Counted from the first letter of the stretch, positions 9,813 to 19,191 are shown. The stretch is DNA of 64,000 nucleotides from Sphingobium lactosutens (GCF_013393185.1 NZ_QJQX01000039.1:93126-157125), one strand, 5' to 3'. Notes: a model not told the origin generated them from the letters alone. Translations and numbers: made by a program.

Positions 9813-11432
9813 TTAACCCCCGCAGCCATGACGCAGCACCGCGCCCGCTTTCGCGCCGCTATGCTTTCCATCCTCCAGCGTGACGACGCCATTGACGACC
9901 ACCGTGTCGATGCCGGTCGGCAGCGCCGTCGGCTTGTCCCAACTCGCCACATCGTCCAGCCGGTCGAGGTCGAAGATCACGATGTCCGCCCGCATTCCGT
10001 CGCGGATCAGCCCGCGATCGGTCAGGCCCATGCGCTGGGCGGGCCAGCCGGTCATCTTCCGCACCGCTTCCTCCAGCGAGATGACGGGACGGCGCCTGGA
10101 ATATTCGGCGATGATACGCGGAAAAGTACCATAGGCACGGGGATGCGGCAGGCCGAGCGCATCCATCTCGCCCAGCTTCTCGGATGCCGCGGCGTCGCTG
10201 CCGATGCTGACCCAGGGCTGGCGCAGCGCCGTTTCGATATCGCCCTCGCTCATCATGAAATAAAGGGCGACGGAACGGTTAGGCAGCCCTTCCAGCAGGA
10301 TATCCCATGCCACATCCGCCGGATCCCGCTTCAGCGCTACGCCGATCTTCTCCAGGCTCTGGCCATGATAGGGGGCGTATTTCTGGCTGAAACCATTGGC
10401 AAGGATGACATTGCCGAAGCCGCCCGACGCCTGCACCAGATTGGACCAGCCGGGCATGGAGCCGGCAGCGACTTCCTTCTTCATCCGCGCGCGCAGCTTG
10501 GGGTCGCGCAATCGTTCGATCCCCTTCTGGACGCCATCGGCCCAGACCCAGCTGGGCGCGATGATCTCCAGCCCGGTGCCGCCGGCGGTATAAGGATAAA
10601 GGTCCGCCGCGACATCCACGCCGCGCGCGCGCGCCGCATTCACTGCCGCAATCGCTTCGGGCATCAGCTTGCCCCAGCCCGGCGCGAAGGCCGCTTTCAG
10701 GTGAAAGATTTCGACCTTGGCGCCCGATTGTTCGCCGATCTCGATCGCTTCGTTGACGGCCTTCACCAGGTCGCCGCTCTCGTCACGCATATGTGTGGCG
10801 TAAAAGCCGCCGCACTGCGCCGACACCTTTGCCATGGCTATGAGGTCGGCTGTGGTGGCAAAGCTGCTCGGCGGATAGATGAGCGCGCTTGTTACGCCGA
10901 ACGCGCCGGCTTCCATGGCGGTCCGCACTTCCTTGCGCATGATGTCCATCTGCGCTTCGGTCGGGTTGCCCGCACCGTCGCCCATCGCCTTCATGCGCGC
11001 CTGGGTGGTGGAATAATAGGAACCGAAATTGATCGAGATTCCCTGTTTCTCTAGCTGGCCGAAATAGTTCGGTATCTGCGCCGCCTCGACCGGTGTTCCG
11101 CCCTCGCCCGCGATGACGGTGGTAACGCCCATCCGCAGCTTGTTCTCGGCTGCGCCATTTTTGAGCAGCACCCGACCCGACTGGTCCATCATGTCGATGA
11201 ATCCTGGCGATACATAGCGTCCCCTGGCGTCGATCTCCTTCGCGCCATGGCCGCTGACCTGACCGATGCGCGCGACGCGCCCGTCCTTGATGGCGACATC
11301 GGCCCGAACCCAGGGATTGCCCGCCCCGTCCAGCACGCGCCCCCCTCGGATGACGATGTCATAGTCCGGCGCCGGCGCGTTTGCGACCAGCAGCAGCGAC
11401 ATGGCGCTGCAGAATAAGGCACGATTGATCAT
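9813..11432 (-). CDS. N-acyl-D-amino-acid deacylase-like amidohydrolase, altered metal site
   Basis: A 539-residue exported D-aminoacylase homologue. The start at 11432 (MINRALFCSAMSLLLVANA) has AGGGGAAAG upstream and overlaps the preceding stop in an ATGA junction. The fold is marked by the IVIRGGRVLDGAGNPW opening, GVTSALIYPP, FYATHMRDES (metal His), EIFHLKAAF (metal His) and IGSDAAA (catalytic Asp). Two expected elements are changed. PGFIDMMDQS stands where D-aminoacylases have an HxH/HxD motif, and TVIAGEGG stands where the zinc-binding Cys (TGNCG) occurs. A Glu ligand may replace the Cys. The enzyme could act on N-acyl-D-amino acids with one metal or on a different amide. It is coupled to the alpha/beta hydrolase at 11429. 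Confidence 0.8.
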   Translation of the reverse strand: MINRALFCSAMSLLLVANAPAPDYDIVIRGGRVLDGAGNPWVRADVAIKDGRVARIGQVSGHGAKEIDARGRYVSPGFIDMMDQSGRVLLKNGAAENKLRMGVTTVIAGEGGTPVEAAQIPNYFGQLEKQGISINFGSYYSTTQARMKAMGDGAGNPTEAQMDIMRKEVRTAMEAGAFGVTSALIYPPSSFATTADLIAMAKVSAQCGGFYATHMRDESGDLVKAVNEAIEIGEQSGAKVEIFHLKAAFAPGWGKLMPEAIAAVNAARARGVDVAADLYPYTAGGTGLEIIAPSWVWADGVQKGIERLRDPKLRARMKKEVAAGSMPGWSNLVQASGGFGNVILANGFSQKYAPYHGQSLEKIGVALKRDPADVAWDILLEGLPNRSVALYFMMSEGDIETALRQPWVSIGSDAAASEKLGEMDALGLPHPRAYGTFPRIIAEYSRRRPVISLEEAVRKMTGWPAQRMGLTDRGLIRDGMRADIVIFDLDRLDDVASWDKPTALPTGIDTVVVNGVVTLEDGKHSGAKAGAVLRHGCGG

Positions 11433-12514
11433 CGTCTTTCCCCTGTTTGACGATCCGGCTGCCGCGCTCCATCGGCGCGGACGGCATTGACGACTTGCTC
11501 GACCGCGGCGATCACGACATCGGGCCGGTCGATCTGAATATAATGGCCGGAATCCGGCACGATCTGCTGGCTGCCCCGGCTCGACATCGCCACCATTTCG
11601 GTATGCAGCGTCTTCCACGCCTGTTTCATCCGCGCGCCAACCTGCGGGGTCAGGTTAAGCCCCTTCAACTGCGCGGGCGTATGCGGCGCCATGGCGGTGA
11701 GTATGATCAGCGGACGATCGCCAAAGCTGCGCACGGCGCGCGCCTGGTCCAGCGTCAGGCGGAAGCCTTCCAACTCGGCGCCGGCGCCCCTGATGGAACC
11801 GCTGGTATAGGCCGCGATCTTCGCGCTCGCATCCTTCGGCATGTTCGGTACATCGCCGCCGGTCATCAGGCGAACGATGCCGGTCCAGGACAGGGCATTG
11901 GCGATGCGCACCATCCATGCCACCTGGGTCGGATCGACATTGGCCTTTATCGCCCGGCCAAGGCGTGCAACCTGATCGGGATGGGATGGGTCGACCATGA
12001 CCAGTCCGGCCACCTGATCGCCATAACGACCCGTATAGACGCGAGTATAGGGACCGCCGATGGAGTGACCCGCCAAGACCAGCGGCCCCTCTATCTCTGC
12101 CGCGGCGAGGGTGGCGTGCAGGTCTTCCGCCACGGCGACGGCATTTTGCGGGCCGGGCTTGGGATCGCTCCACATGATGCCGGCGCGATCATAGGCGCAA
12201 GTGCGGCTATGCCGGGCCAGCGCATCATGGACGCGCGCCCAGTCGACCGACCCGCCCGATCCCAGTCCCGATTCGAGGATAATGGTGGGCGAACCGGTTC
12301 CGCGGCAATCGATATGGATGCGTCGCCCGCCGATGTCGATCAGCCTGCCTGTCGGCTGAAAAAGCTGCGTCGCCCTGTGCCGCTGCCAGCCCTCGTAAAG
12401 CGCGCCAGCGATGACGAGGATCAGCAGCAATGCCAGCAGACCGAGCAGGCCTTTTGCCGTCCATCGCCGCGCACGCGCCCATCCGCCCGGCTTGCCGGTC
12501 GCCGGCACGGTCAT
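11429..12514 (-). CDS. Membrane-anchored alpha/beta hydrolase
   Basis: A 361-residue serine hydrolase of the alpha/beta fold. One N-terminal membrane helix (about residues 20-42, GLLGLLALLLILVIAGALYEG) anchors the domain outside the cytoplasm. The oxyanion segment SPTIILESGLGSGG, nucleophile elbow LAGHSIGGPY (Ser within GHSIGG) and catalytic His in PDSGHYIQIDRPD are intact; an acid residue is likely in MVDPSHPDQ or later. Esters, lactones or amides are possible substrates. The stop overlaps the start of the deacylase gene by four bases (ATGA), so the two are translationally coupled. The start at 12514 lacks a strong ribosome-binding site but is needed for the membrane helix. Confidence 0.85.
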   Translation of the reverse strand: MTVPATGKPGGWARARRWTAKGLLGLLALLLILVIAGALYEGWQRHRATQLFQPTGRLIDIGGRRIHIDCRGTGSPTIILESGLGSGGSVDWARVHDALARHSRTCAYDRAGIMWSDPKPGPQNAVAVAEDLHATLAAAEIEGPLVLAGHSIGGPYTRVYTGRYGDQVAGLVMVDPSHPDQVARLGRAIKANVDPTQVAWMVRIANALSWTGIVRLMTGGDVPNMPKDASAKIAAYTSGSIRGAGAELEGFRLTLDQARAVRSFGDRPLIILTAMAPHTPAQLKGLNLTPQVGARMKQAWKTLHTEMVAMSSRGSQQIVPDSGHYIQIDRPDVVIAAVEQVVNAVRADGARQPDRQTGERR

Positions 12515-12728
12515 GCAGCCCGTCTGCCGGGTGACTGTTGCGGAGACGCAATGCCTCGCATCGGACCGGCCGCATTTCCCATGGTCTGAAGCAATGGCTG
12601 TCTCCCCTGTCAGCAGATGTGGGCATGGCGATGCGCCTGTCGCGACTCAGCATCCTGCATCCATGATCGATATGATCGTATTTTCTATTTTGATAATTTC
12701 AACCTGTTTGGAGATTCATTTCAGCAAT

Positions 12729-14690
12729 TCAGAAATTCGTCCCGAAGCCGATCAGGTGGAAACCGATCGCCACCCAGAGCAGCATGACGGCGTTCGCGAC
12801 GAGGATGATGCTCCAGACTTTTGCAAAGCGTGCACTTTTGCGCCGCCATGTCAGCGCGGCATGCCAGAGAGCGACGCCCAGCAACCCCGACAGGATCAGC
12901 GGCGTCGCGACCTGTAGCATGAACAGCGCCCAGTCGAGTTCTCCGTTCATCGCGGAAAAATCGCCCAGCAACAGGCTGCCGAACCACAACCAGCAGATCA
13001 GCACCCCAACGGCCAGCCCGGCAAAGCCGCGCGTCAGCCGATAGGCGCGCCATTGTGCGACGCTCTGCGCCGGTCTGGTGGCATAATGCCGACGCACCAG
13101 CGCGACGATCGGCCAGGAGAGGAAGGTGAGAAGGAGGGCGACAATGCTGGCCAGCAGCGCGGGCGTAATCCAGCCGGTCGAGAGGTACCAGGGCGCGGGC
13201 TCGAAGAGCATGTAGGGCGCCGAGCCATCGAGGCCGAACCGCACCACCTTGCCATGTTCCACCTGGGCGGCGAGCCGCGTCTTGCCGTCCCTGTCACGCC
13301 AGACGAAGGGAGCGATTTCGATCCAGGTGCGAGGTTGCCCGCCCAATGCCGGCGCGGCCTTCACCAGCAGGCCGCCCTGCGCGTCCAGTCCGATCCCGAT
13401 CTGACCACTCAGTTCCAACGCCTTGAGGAAACTCATCTCCGATCGCCGCGTCCGGTTATAGCTGCCCACCATCATGCGCGCATGGCTCCTGGCCGTAGCG
13501 GCATCGATGCGCCCATCCTTCTGGTCGAAGGGGAAATAGCGGTCGGCGAAGGCATCGAACAAATAGCTGCGGATCGGCGCAGACACCTTGTCCGTTCCCG
13601 CCGCATTCATAGACATGTAGATGCCGACCTTCTCATCCGGCATCAGCCAGAGCTGGCTGTGGAACGTCAGCGTATCGCCCGCATGCGACAGCGCGCGGCG
13701 ACCGTTGATATTCTGTTCGTAAAAGCCAAGCGCGATGCCGTTGAGCGGCGCGATAGAGGGCAGGATCGTGTCGTGCATTAGACGTGCCGTCCGTGGCTGC
13801 AGTAGGGCGCCGCCATTGTCGAGATGCGCGATCATGAAGCGGCCCATGTCCGCCCCGGGCGCACTCATGCCTCCGGCCGGCCAGAAGCTGTTCAGTTCCA
13901 GCCGCGTGGGCTTGCCCGAGCCACGACCATAGCCGCTGGCGACCAGCGACCGGAGGCGGGATGGCAATCGCTGGCTGAGGGTGGAGCGCACCATGCCCGC
14001 AGGCGCGAAGATATGCCGCTGCGCATAGGCCTCGAAAGGCTCCCCCGACACGCGCTGCACGATATAAGCGGCGAGCGTCGTGCCATAGTTGGAATAGGCG
14101 GGCGTCGTACCGGGGGCGAAGATGCGCGCCGGCAGCGATCGCTTCACCGCGACGTCGAGCGGGGGGATATCCCTGATGTCATAGCTGTTGAGGCCCCGCT
14201 GTACCTCATCGAAGCCGGCACGATGGGTCATTAGGTTGCGCATCGTAATGGGCTTGCCGAAACGATCGGGAATCCTGAAGTCCAGATAGGCGTTCACATC
14301 CCGGTCAAGGTCGATCCTGCCCTGTTCGACCATCTGCATGACTGCGGTCCAGGTCATCAGCTTGGAAATCGATGCCTGGCGGAACAGCGTCCTTTCCGGA
14401 TCGACGGGACGGCGCGCCGCAACATCGGCATAGCCGAAGCCGCGCTGGGTCAGGATCTTGCCATCCTTGACGACGACGACCACCGCCCCCGCGGCGTCGC
14501 CGCGCTGGAGGGCGTAGGGCATATAGCCATCGAGCCAGGCGTCGAGGTCTGCCTTGTCCAGCATATGGGCGGCGGGACGTGCCGCAGGCGGCGGCGGAAC
14601 AGAGGGCGTCTTCGCCCTGTCCGGCTGCGCCATCGCCTGGCCGGCCCAAGCCAGCATCGCCATGCCGATCCATCCGCACATTCCGCGCAT
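12729..14690 (-). CDS. S12 serine hydrolase with C-terminal membrane domain
   Basis: A 653-residue beta-lactamase-fold (class C/S12) hydrolase. The start at 14690 follows AAGGGGGA and yields a signal peptide (MRGMCGWIGMAMLAWAGQAMA). Catalytic motifs are SISK (nucleophile Ser about residue 107), YSNYG (Y-x-N) and SHAGDT (H-x-G). After a linking domain, four hydrophobic helices fill the last 150 residues (TPALLASIVALLLTFL, GFAGLAVGVLICWLWF, ATPLILSGLLGVALW, VNAVMLLWVAIGFHLIGFG). The catalytic domain is therefore predicted to be periplasmic. S12 members include D-aminopeptidases, DD-peptidases and esterases; D-peptide hydrolysis is favoured here by context. It is a close paralogue of the protein at 22746. 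A candidate operator lies at 14763. Confidence 0.85.
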   Translation of the reverse strand: MRGMCGWIGMAMLAWAGQAMAQPDRAKTPSVPPPPAARPAAHMLDKADLDAWLDGYMPYALQRGDAAGAVVVVVKDGKILTQRGFGYADVAARRPVDPERTLFRQASISKLMTWTAVMQMVEQGRIDLDRDVNAYLDFRIPDRFGKPITMRNLMTHRAGFDEVQRGLNSYDIRDIPPLDVAVKRSLPARIFAPGTTPAYSNYGTTLAAYIVQRVSGEPFEAYAQRHIFAPAGMVRSTLSQRLPSRLRSLVASGYGRGSGKPTRLELNSFWPAGGMSAPGADMGRFMIAHLDNGGALLQPRTARLMHDTILPSIAPLNGIALGFYEQNINGRRALSHAGDTLTFHSQLWLMPDEKVGIYMSMNAAGTDKVSAPIRSYLFDAFADRYFPFDQKDGRIDAATARSHARMMVGSYNRTRRSEMSFLKALELSGQIGIGLDAQGGLLVKAAPALGGQPRTWIEIAPFVWRDRDGKTRLAAQVEHGKVVRFGLDGSAPYMLFEPAPWYLSTGWITPALLASIVALLLTFLSWPIVALVRRHYATRPAQSVAQWRAYRLTRGFAGLAVGVLICWLWFGSLLLGDFSAMNGELDWALFMLQVATPLILSGLLGVALWHAALTWRRKSARFAKVWSIILVANAVMLLWVAIGFHLIGFGTNF

Positions 14691-14762
14691 GCTATCCCCC
14701 TTCACCGTCGGCCACCCATATTGAAAAAATAATTTCTAATATGGAAATTTTCTCCAAAATGA

Positions 14763-14783
14763 CAATATGGGGACAATATTGTC
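14763..14783. promoter_or_regulatory. Candidate operator upstream of S12 gene
   Basis: The sequence CAATATGGGGACAATA (14763-14778) runs into the perfect 12-base palindrome GACAATATTGTC (14772-14783), with a further GACAATAT copy at 14761. It lies 73-93 bases upstream of the S12 gene start at 14690, in AT-rich sequence suitable for a promoter. A nearly identical 16-base element, one mismatch, occurs at 29161-29176 upstream of the TonB receptor start. A partial copy, CAATATAGG, is at 15568 upstream of the XRE-cupin gene. Binding by one of the two XRE-cupin regulators is a reasonable inference; nothing here proves it. Confidence 0.45.
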
Positions 14784-14836
14784 AATAGCCCGGCGCGCGC
14801 CAGCGAGCCAAACGAGCCGACGCAATAAGGAAGGCG

Positions 14837-15481
14837 TCAGGATTTTCGGCGGTCGATTGGATGCAGGGTCGATTCGAGTTCGGCATCATTGGCCGAACAG
14901 ACGCACAGGACGCGGCACGGCCCTTCCCCGACCGCCACATAGGCATGGCCCATCGAGGCGTCAAAATAGATGGAATCGCCCGTCTTCAGCAAGGACGGCG
15001 CATAGATGTCACTGTGAAATTCGCACTGCCCCTGGATCACGAAAGCATATTCCTCGCCAGGGTGACGCATCAGATAGCCGAAATCATCGATCGATCGCGC
15101 CTTCACGTCTAGGATCATGGGATTCAACTGTTTGTTCAGCAGATCGGCCGACGGATAGACATAATGATAGGATGCGGTCCGGATCGTCGGCCCCTGCCCA
15201 GCGGGCGTGATGCTGCGACGGCCTGAAGGCATATGCGCAGGTGGGGGAGTGGAGGAAGTCTCGGAAAAAAGCTGGGCGATATCGATATCCAGCCCGCGGC
15301 TGAGCTTCACCAGCTTCTCGTAGCTGAGCAACATCTTCCCCGTTTCCACCTTGGACAATGTCGAAACGGGCAGGCCGGTCCTGCTGCTCGCCTCCGCCAA
15401 GGTAAGGCCGCTCGCGGTCCTGAACTCCCGCAAAAAGACACCGGGATGACTGTTCCGAAAAGGCTTTTGCGTGCTTTTCAT
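14837..15481 (-). CDS. XRE-family regulator with cupin domain
   Basis: A 214-residue transcription factor. Residues about 13-68 form an XRE helix-turn-helix (FLREFRTASGLTLAEASSRTGLPVSTLSKVETGK). Residues about 105-205 form a cupin sensor (IDDFGYLMRHPGEEYAFVIQG, LKTGDSIYFDASMGHAYVAVG). This layout is that of PuuR/SutR-like regulators that sense small amines, amino acids or derivatives. It is divergent from a paralogue at 15830, across a 348-base promoter region. Both share a middle segment of about the same length and the PVSTLSKVE helix, so they probably read similar DNA sites. Likely targets are the flanking S12, dgc and peptide-uptake genes. Confidence 0.88.
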   Translation of the reverse strand: MKSTQKPFRNSHPGVFLREFRTASGLTLAEASSRTGLPVSTLSKVETGKMLLSYEKLVKLSRGLDIDIAQLFSETSSTPPPAHMPSGRRSITPAGQGPTIRTASYHYVYPSADLLNKQLNPMILDVKARSIDDFGYLMRHPGEEYAFVIQGQCEFHSDIYAPSLLKTGDSIYFDASMGHAYVAVGEGPCRVLCVCSANDAELESTLHPIDRRKS

Positions 15482-15829
15482 CCGTTGCCGCTTATGTCCA
15501 ATCGTGCATTCCGCCCATCGAAGCGATTTTCCAGACTAGCCTGTTTTCCATTCCGTCGTGCGAGCGTCAATATAGGCCGTTCCTGATCGAGAAGTGCCCT
15601 GTCATGAATTTCCTATCAGGACACGTTTTTACTGGCCTAGCCCGCGCTGCTCCTGCAAAGCGCGCGGACAATGTCGAGGACCGGATATCCAGTGCAGCGG
15701 ATTGAAGCAGCGCCCCCCAATATTCCGGGCTTATTGCGCATCATGGCATAGCGATGCTAATATAATTACCTATTTTCCGAACAGGACATAAGGTCCGTTC
15801 GTTCAGGGTGAGATACAGGAGCGAATTGA
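15482..15829. promoter_or_regulatory. Divergent promoter region between two XRE-cupin genes
   Basis: A 348-base intergenic region with no gene seen. It holds the partial element CAATATAGG (15568-15576), the short inverted repeat TCCTATCAGGA (15611-15621) and AACAGGACATAAGGTCC (15780-15796). AGGAG at about 15819 serves the plus-strand gene. The CAGGACA word occurs at both of the latter sites, and related TATCCTGATATC and AGGACATCATGATCCT words are found upstream of dgcN (20231-20274). These are candidate autoregulatory sites; no promoter hexamers are clear enough to assign. Confidence 0.35.
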
Positions 15830-16492
15830 ATGGCAGGCGGTCGACGGACCCTGGGCGCGGTGATCACCGATTTGCGCACCCGCAATGGCTGGACCCTGAA
15901 GGAAATGAGCCAACGCTGCGGCATACCCGTGTCGACCCTATCCAAGGTGGAGCATGACCGGCTGTCGCTGACCTATGACAAGCTGCAACAATTGAGCGAG
16001 CGGCTGAACATCAGCATCGCCGACCTTTTCGTGGAAGCCGATGCCGCTTCTCCCGCCGCCATCATGGGCCGTCGCAGCGTCGGGACGATCGACAATGCGG
16101 TGCGCGTCGATACGTCCAACTATGAATATTATTATCTCTGCACCGAATTGCGGCAGAAACGGATGGTGCCCGTCGTCACCCGCATCCACGCCCAGTCGAT
16201 CGAGGAATTCGGCCAGCTGGTCCGCCATTCGGGGGAGGAGTTCATCTATGTTGTGGAGGGCGCAATCATCGTCCACACCGAATTTTATGATCCGATCGAA
16301 CTGAAGGCCGGCGAGTCCATCTATATCGATTCAGGCATGGGCCATGCCTATGTCTGCGCGCCGGGCTTCAAGGAAACGCTGACGATCGGCGTCATGTCCA
16401 GCGCGGAAGAGGATCTGTCGAACCTCATGCACGACGCGCATCATCATGTGACCAGGACCGAGGTCAGGAAACGCACGCCGCGCAAGGGATGA
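15830..16492 (+). CDS. XRE-family regulator with cupin domain (paralogue)
   Basis: A 220-residue transcription factor with the same architecture as the divergent gene at 14837. The helix-turn-helix is at about residues 9-62 (VITDLRTRNGWTLKEMSQRCGIPVSTLSKVEHD) and the cupin barrel at about 105-190 (EEFGQLVRHSGEEFIYVVEGAI, LKAGESIYIDSGMGHAYV). A basic tail (HHHVTRTEVRKRTPRKG) ends the protein. AGGAG precedes the ATG by about 10 bases. It converges, 9 bases apart, with the S12 gene at 16502. Control of the dgcN-ykvI-S12 operon is inferred from proximity and shared sequence words near dgcN; the ligand could be a D-amino acid or peptide. Confidence 0.88.
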   Translation: MAGGRRTLGAVITDLRTRNGWTLKEMSQRCGIPVSTLSKVEHDRLSLTYDKLQQLSERLNISIADLFVEADAASPAAIMGRRSVGTIDNAVRVDTSNYEYYYLCTELRQKRMVPVVTRIHAQSIEEFGQLVRHSGEEFIYVVEGAIIVHTEFYDPIELKAGESIYIDSGMGHAYVCAPGFKETLTIGVMSSAEEDLSNLMHDAHHHVTRTEVRKRTPRKG

Positions 16493-16501
16493 GGCCGGCG
16501 A

Positions 16502-18061
16502 TCAGGGCTTTACGGGAGTGAAGAGCAGATCCTGATAGTCATAGCTGAAGTCGGCGATCGGCGACGCCGGCTTCATCGTGACCCGTTCGACCTTGCCGTC
16601 CGCGTCCAGCCCGAAGCTGACATAGGCCGGCTCGATCGTCCTGTCGTCGAAACGGGTCAGGAAACTGTCATATTGGAAATGCGCCAGTCGACCGCCCATG
16701 CGCGGCGTCGACCGGAAATCGATGGTCAGCCCCTGCCTGTCCTGTCCGACGACGATATCGCCATACCAGGGATCGCGATAGGTTCCGGCATAGCGGTTCA
16801 GCGGCAGCGAGGGGCCGGATTTCGCCGGGACGGCGGCCTTCGCCCTGAACGCGGCCAGACCGTCGGCCAGCTTCTTCGCCTTGACGGCACGGAACTTCTC
16901 CGGCCAGTGCTGCGCCGACTGGCCGAGATAATGATCCAGCAACTCATAGGTCAGCCCCTGGACCAGTTCACCATCCTCGCTGTTGATCTCGATCGCGAAG
17001 CCGACATCCTGCTCGGGCATCAGGACGACCATGGTCTGGAAACCGAAGACGGCGCCCCCATGCTGCAATATCTTGGCGCCGCGATAATCTTGCACCGTCC
17101 AGCCCAGCGCATAGCTCTGGAATTTCGGCTGGGTCAGCGCCAGTTCGGGCGGCCGGGGCGCGATCGGCATCAAGGTGACGGGTCGCCACATCTCCTGCGC
17201 CTGGCGCGGGCTGTAGAGCTGGCCGCCGTTCGGCAGCTTTCCTTGCGCCAGTTGCAGCGCCAACCATTTGCCCATGTCCACAGGACTGACCGCCAGCCCG
17301 CCTGCCGGCGCCGCGTTACGGGCGAGGCCGTCACGTTCGTCCAGCACCTCCTGATCGCCGGCACCGCGCAGGCCGCCATTCATCCGGGCATGCGGCTGGG
17401 CGCGATCGGGGCTGGCGAAACGGTCGGGATCGTCGCTGACCGAATCCGTCATGCCCGCCATCTTGAAAACATGGTCCTTCACATAGGATTCCCACGTCTG
17501 GCCAGTCACCGTCTCGATCAACCGGCCCGCAACCATGTAGAGGATATTGTCATAGGCATAGCCGCTGCGGAAACTGGTGGCCGGCTTGATGTAGCGCAGC
17601 CGCCGCACCGCTTCCGCACGCGACAGGTTGCTGCGCGGCACGAACAGCAAATCGCCCGCGCCCAGCCCCAGGCCGGACCGGTGGACGAGCAGGTCGCGGA
17701 TCGTCATCTCCCGCGTCACCCAGGCATCCCACATCTGGAAACCGGGCAGATGGTCGATAACCTTGTCATCCCAGCCGATCTTTCCCTGATCAACCAAAGT
17801 GGCCAGCGCCGCGGCCGTGACCGCCTTGCCGGTCGATCCGGTGGCGAACAGGGTGTGCGGCGTCACCGGATCGCTCGTTCCCAGCCGCTTGACGCCATAG
17901 CCCTTGGCCAGAACCGTCTCGCCCTTTTCCACGATGGCGATGCCCACGCCCGGCACGCCGGCCGATTGGCGCAGCCCCTCGACCCGCGCGTCGAAATCGA
18001 CTGGCGGCGCGCCATGGGCCGCGGTGGACGCAAGGGCAAGTGCGATCATCAGGCGCTTCAT
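16502..18061 (-). CDS. S12 serine hydrolase, exported
   Basis: A 519-residue class C beta-lactamase-fold hydrolase with a signal peptide (MKRLMIALALASTAAHG). The motifs are complete: S76-T-G-K79 within LFATGSTGK, Y170-D-N172, and LQHGGAVFGF. The C-terminal 120 residues form a small beta domain (SLPLNRYAGTYRDPWYGDIVV, LAHFQYDSFLTRFDD) as in ClbP/PbpE-like and D-aminopeptidase-like proteins. Unlike the paralogues at 12729 and 22746 it has no membrane tail. The start codon overlaps the ykvI-type gene stop in an ATGA junction, so it is the third gene of a dgcN-transporter-hydrolase operon. Release of D-amino acids from peptides is plausible in this setting but not shown. Confidence 0.88.
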   Translation of the reverse strand: MKRLMIALALASTAAHGAPPVDFDARVEGLRQSAGVPGVGIAIVEKGETVLAKGYGVKRLGTSDPVTPHTLFATGSTGKAVTAAALATLVDQGKIGWDDKVIDHLPGFQMWDAWVTREMTIRDLLVHRSGLGLGAGDLLFVPRSNLSRAEAVRRLRYIKPATSFRSGYAYDNILYMVAGRLIETVTGQTWESYVKDHVFKMAGMTDSVSDDPDRFASPDRAQPHARMNGGLRGAGDQEVLDERDGLARNAAPAGGLAVSPVDMGKWLALQLAQGKLPNGGQLYSPRQAQEMWRPVTLMPIAPRPPELALTQPKFQSYALGWTVQDYRGAKILQHGGAVFGFQTMVVLMPEQDVGFAIEINSEDGELVQGLTYELLDHYLGQSAQHWPEKFRAVKAKKLADGLAAFRAKAAVPAKSGPSLPLNRYAGTYRDPWYGDIVVGQDRQGLTIDFRSTPRMGGRLAHFQYDSFLTRFDDRTIEPAYVSFGLDADGKVERVTMKPASPIADFSYDYQDLLFTPVKP

Positions 18062-19191
18062 GCGACCTCCGCTTGTAGGCTGGGCCGCCGCCGTGCCAGT
18101 CGAAAAATCCCGATGGTCAGCAGCGGCAGAACGTAGATGGTGAGAAAAATATAGGCGAGCGCGCGATAGCCGGTGGCGATCAGGGCGACGAGGCCCACTC
18201 GGTCGGCGACCAGCATGCAGCCGGTCAGGATGACGAGTGCAATGGCGAGCCGCGCCGGGTTGCCCAATATCGCGCCGCGCCGGATATTCCAGGCCTTGGC
18301 GATGCGTTCATTGACCGCATGGACCGCGCCGGTGCCGCTTTCCAGAAGGGCGGCGAAAATCATCAACTGGAACAGCAGATGGAAGGCCGGGCTGCCGAGC
18401 TGGCCGAGCAGGAAATCGGATGGCAGAACTTCCTGCGCGATGCCGGGATAGAAGGCGATCATGCAGATGAAGAAGGCGATGGCCGGCGCCATGGCGAGCG
18501 GCCCGGCGATCAGCCCCGCCACCAGCGCGTCACGATCCGATTGCATGTGCCGCAGCACCGGCAGGATCACGACCGCACCGATGATATTATAGCCCGCATA
18601 GGTAAGGCCGCCCAGCGCCCAGCCATTGGCGGAGGCTTGCTGCGCAAAACCCGCTCCGATCCGGTCCCCGAACCCTGCAAGCGCAAGGACCAGGAACAAC
18701 GCATAGACGCCGTAAAGCAGGAAGGAGACCCATTTGAACAATTGTTCGACCGACGCATTGCCGAAGGTCGCGAACAGGCCGATCCCGGCCATCAGCGCCA
18801 GCGTGCCGACGATCGGCGCGGTCCCCAGCGCGGCTTGCGCGATAGCGCCCGCTGCGGCGCCGAACACGGCGAGGATCAGGATGATGAAGAGCAGATAGCC
18901 GATCTCGAAAATGAACCAGCCCCGCCCCAGCAGCGCCTCGAAAAAACTACGATAATCGCGCGCGCCGACCATGCGGGCGAAAAGGAAGGTGACGGCGGCG
19001 ACGATGCTCCAGATCAGCATGGCCAATATCATGCCGGCGAGGCCGCCCCAGGGACCGCTAGGCAGGAAAAATTCCGCCAGTTCGCGCCCCGTGGCATAGC
19101 CGCCCCCGATGATGACCGCCTTCAGCGCAAAGCCGGGCAGGAGAAAACGCTGAAACCAGCTCGCCCCCTTTTCTCCCCCCGCGGCGCTCAT
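18058..19191 (-). CDS. YkvI-family multi-pass membrane protein (probable transporter)
   Basis: A 377-residue integral membrane protein with about ten hydrophobic helices, beginning FLLPGFALKAVIIGGGYATGRELAEFF. The GGGYATGRE motif in helix 1 is characteristic of the YkvI/COG3949 family, distantly related to LeuT-fold amino-acid transporters. It overlaps dgcN by four bases upstream and the S12 gene by four bases downstream (both ATGA), a very tight operon. An amino-acid or N-acyl-amino-acid carrier serving DgcN is the obvious hypothesis. No biochemical role is established for close relatives that I can name. Confidence 0.8.
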   Translation of the reverse strand: MSAAGGEKGASWFQRFLLPGFALKAVIIGGGYATGRELAEFFLPSGPWGGLAGMILAMLIWSIVAAVTFLFARMVGARDYRSFFEALLGRGWFIFEIGYLLFIILILAVFGAAAGAIAQAALGTAPIVGTLALMAGIGLFATFGNASVEQLFKWVSFLLYGVYALFLVLALAGFGDRIGAGFAQQASANGWALGGLTYAGYNIIGAVVILPVLRHMQSDRDALVAGLIAGPLAMAPAIAFFICMIAFYPGIAQEVLPSDFLLGQLGSPAFHLLFQLMIFAALLESGTGAVHAVNERIAKAWNIRRGAILGNPARLAIALVILTGCMLVADRVGLVALIATGYRALAYIFLTIYVLPLLTIGIFRLARRRPSLQAEVA

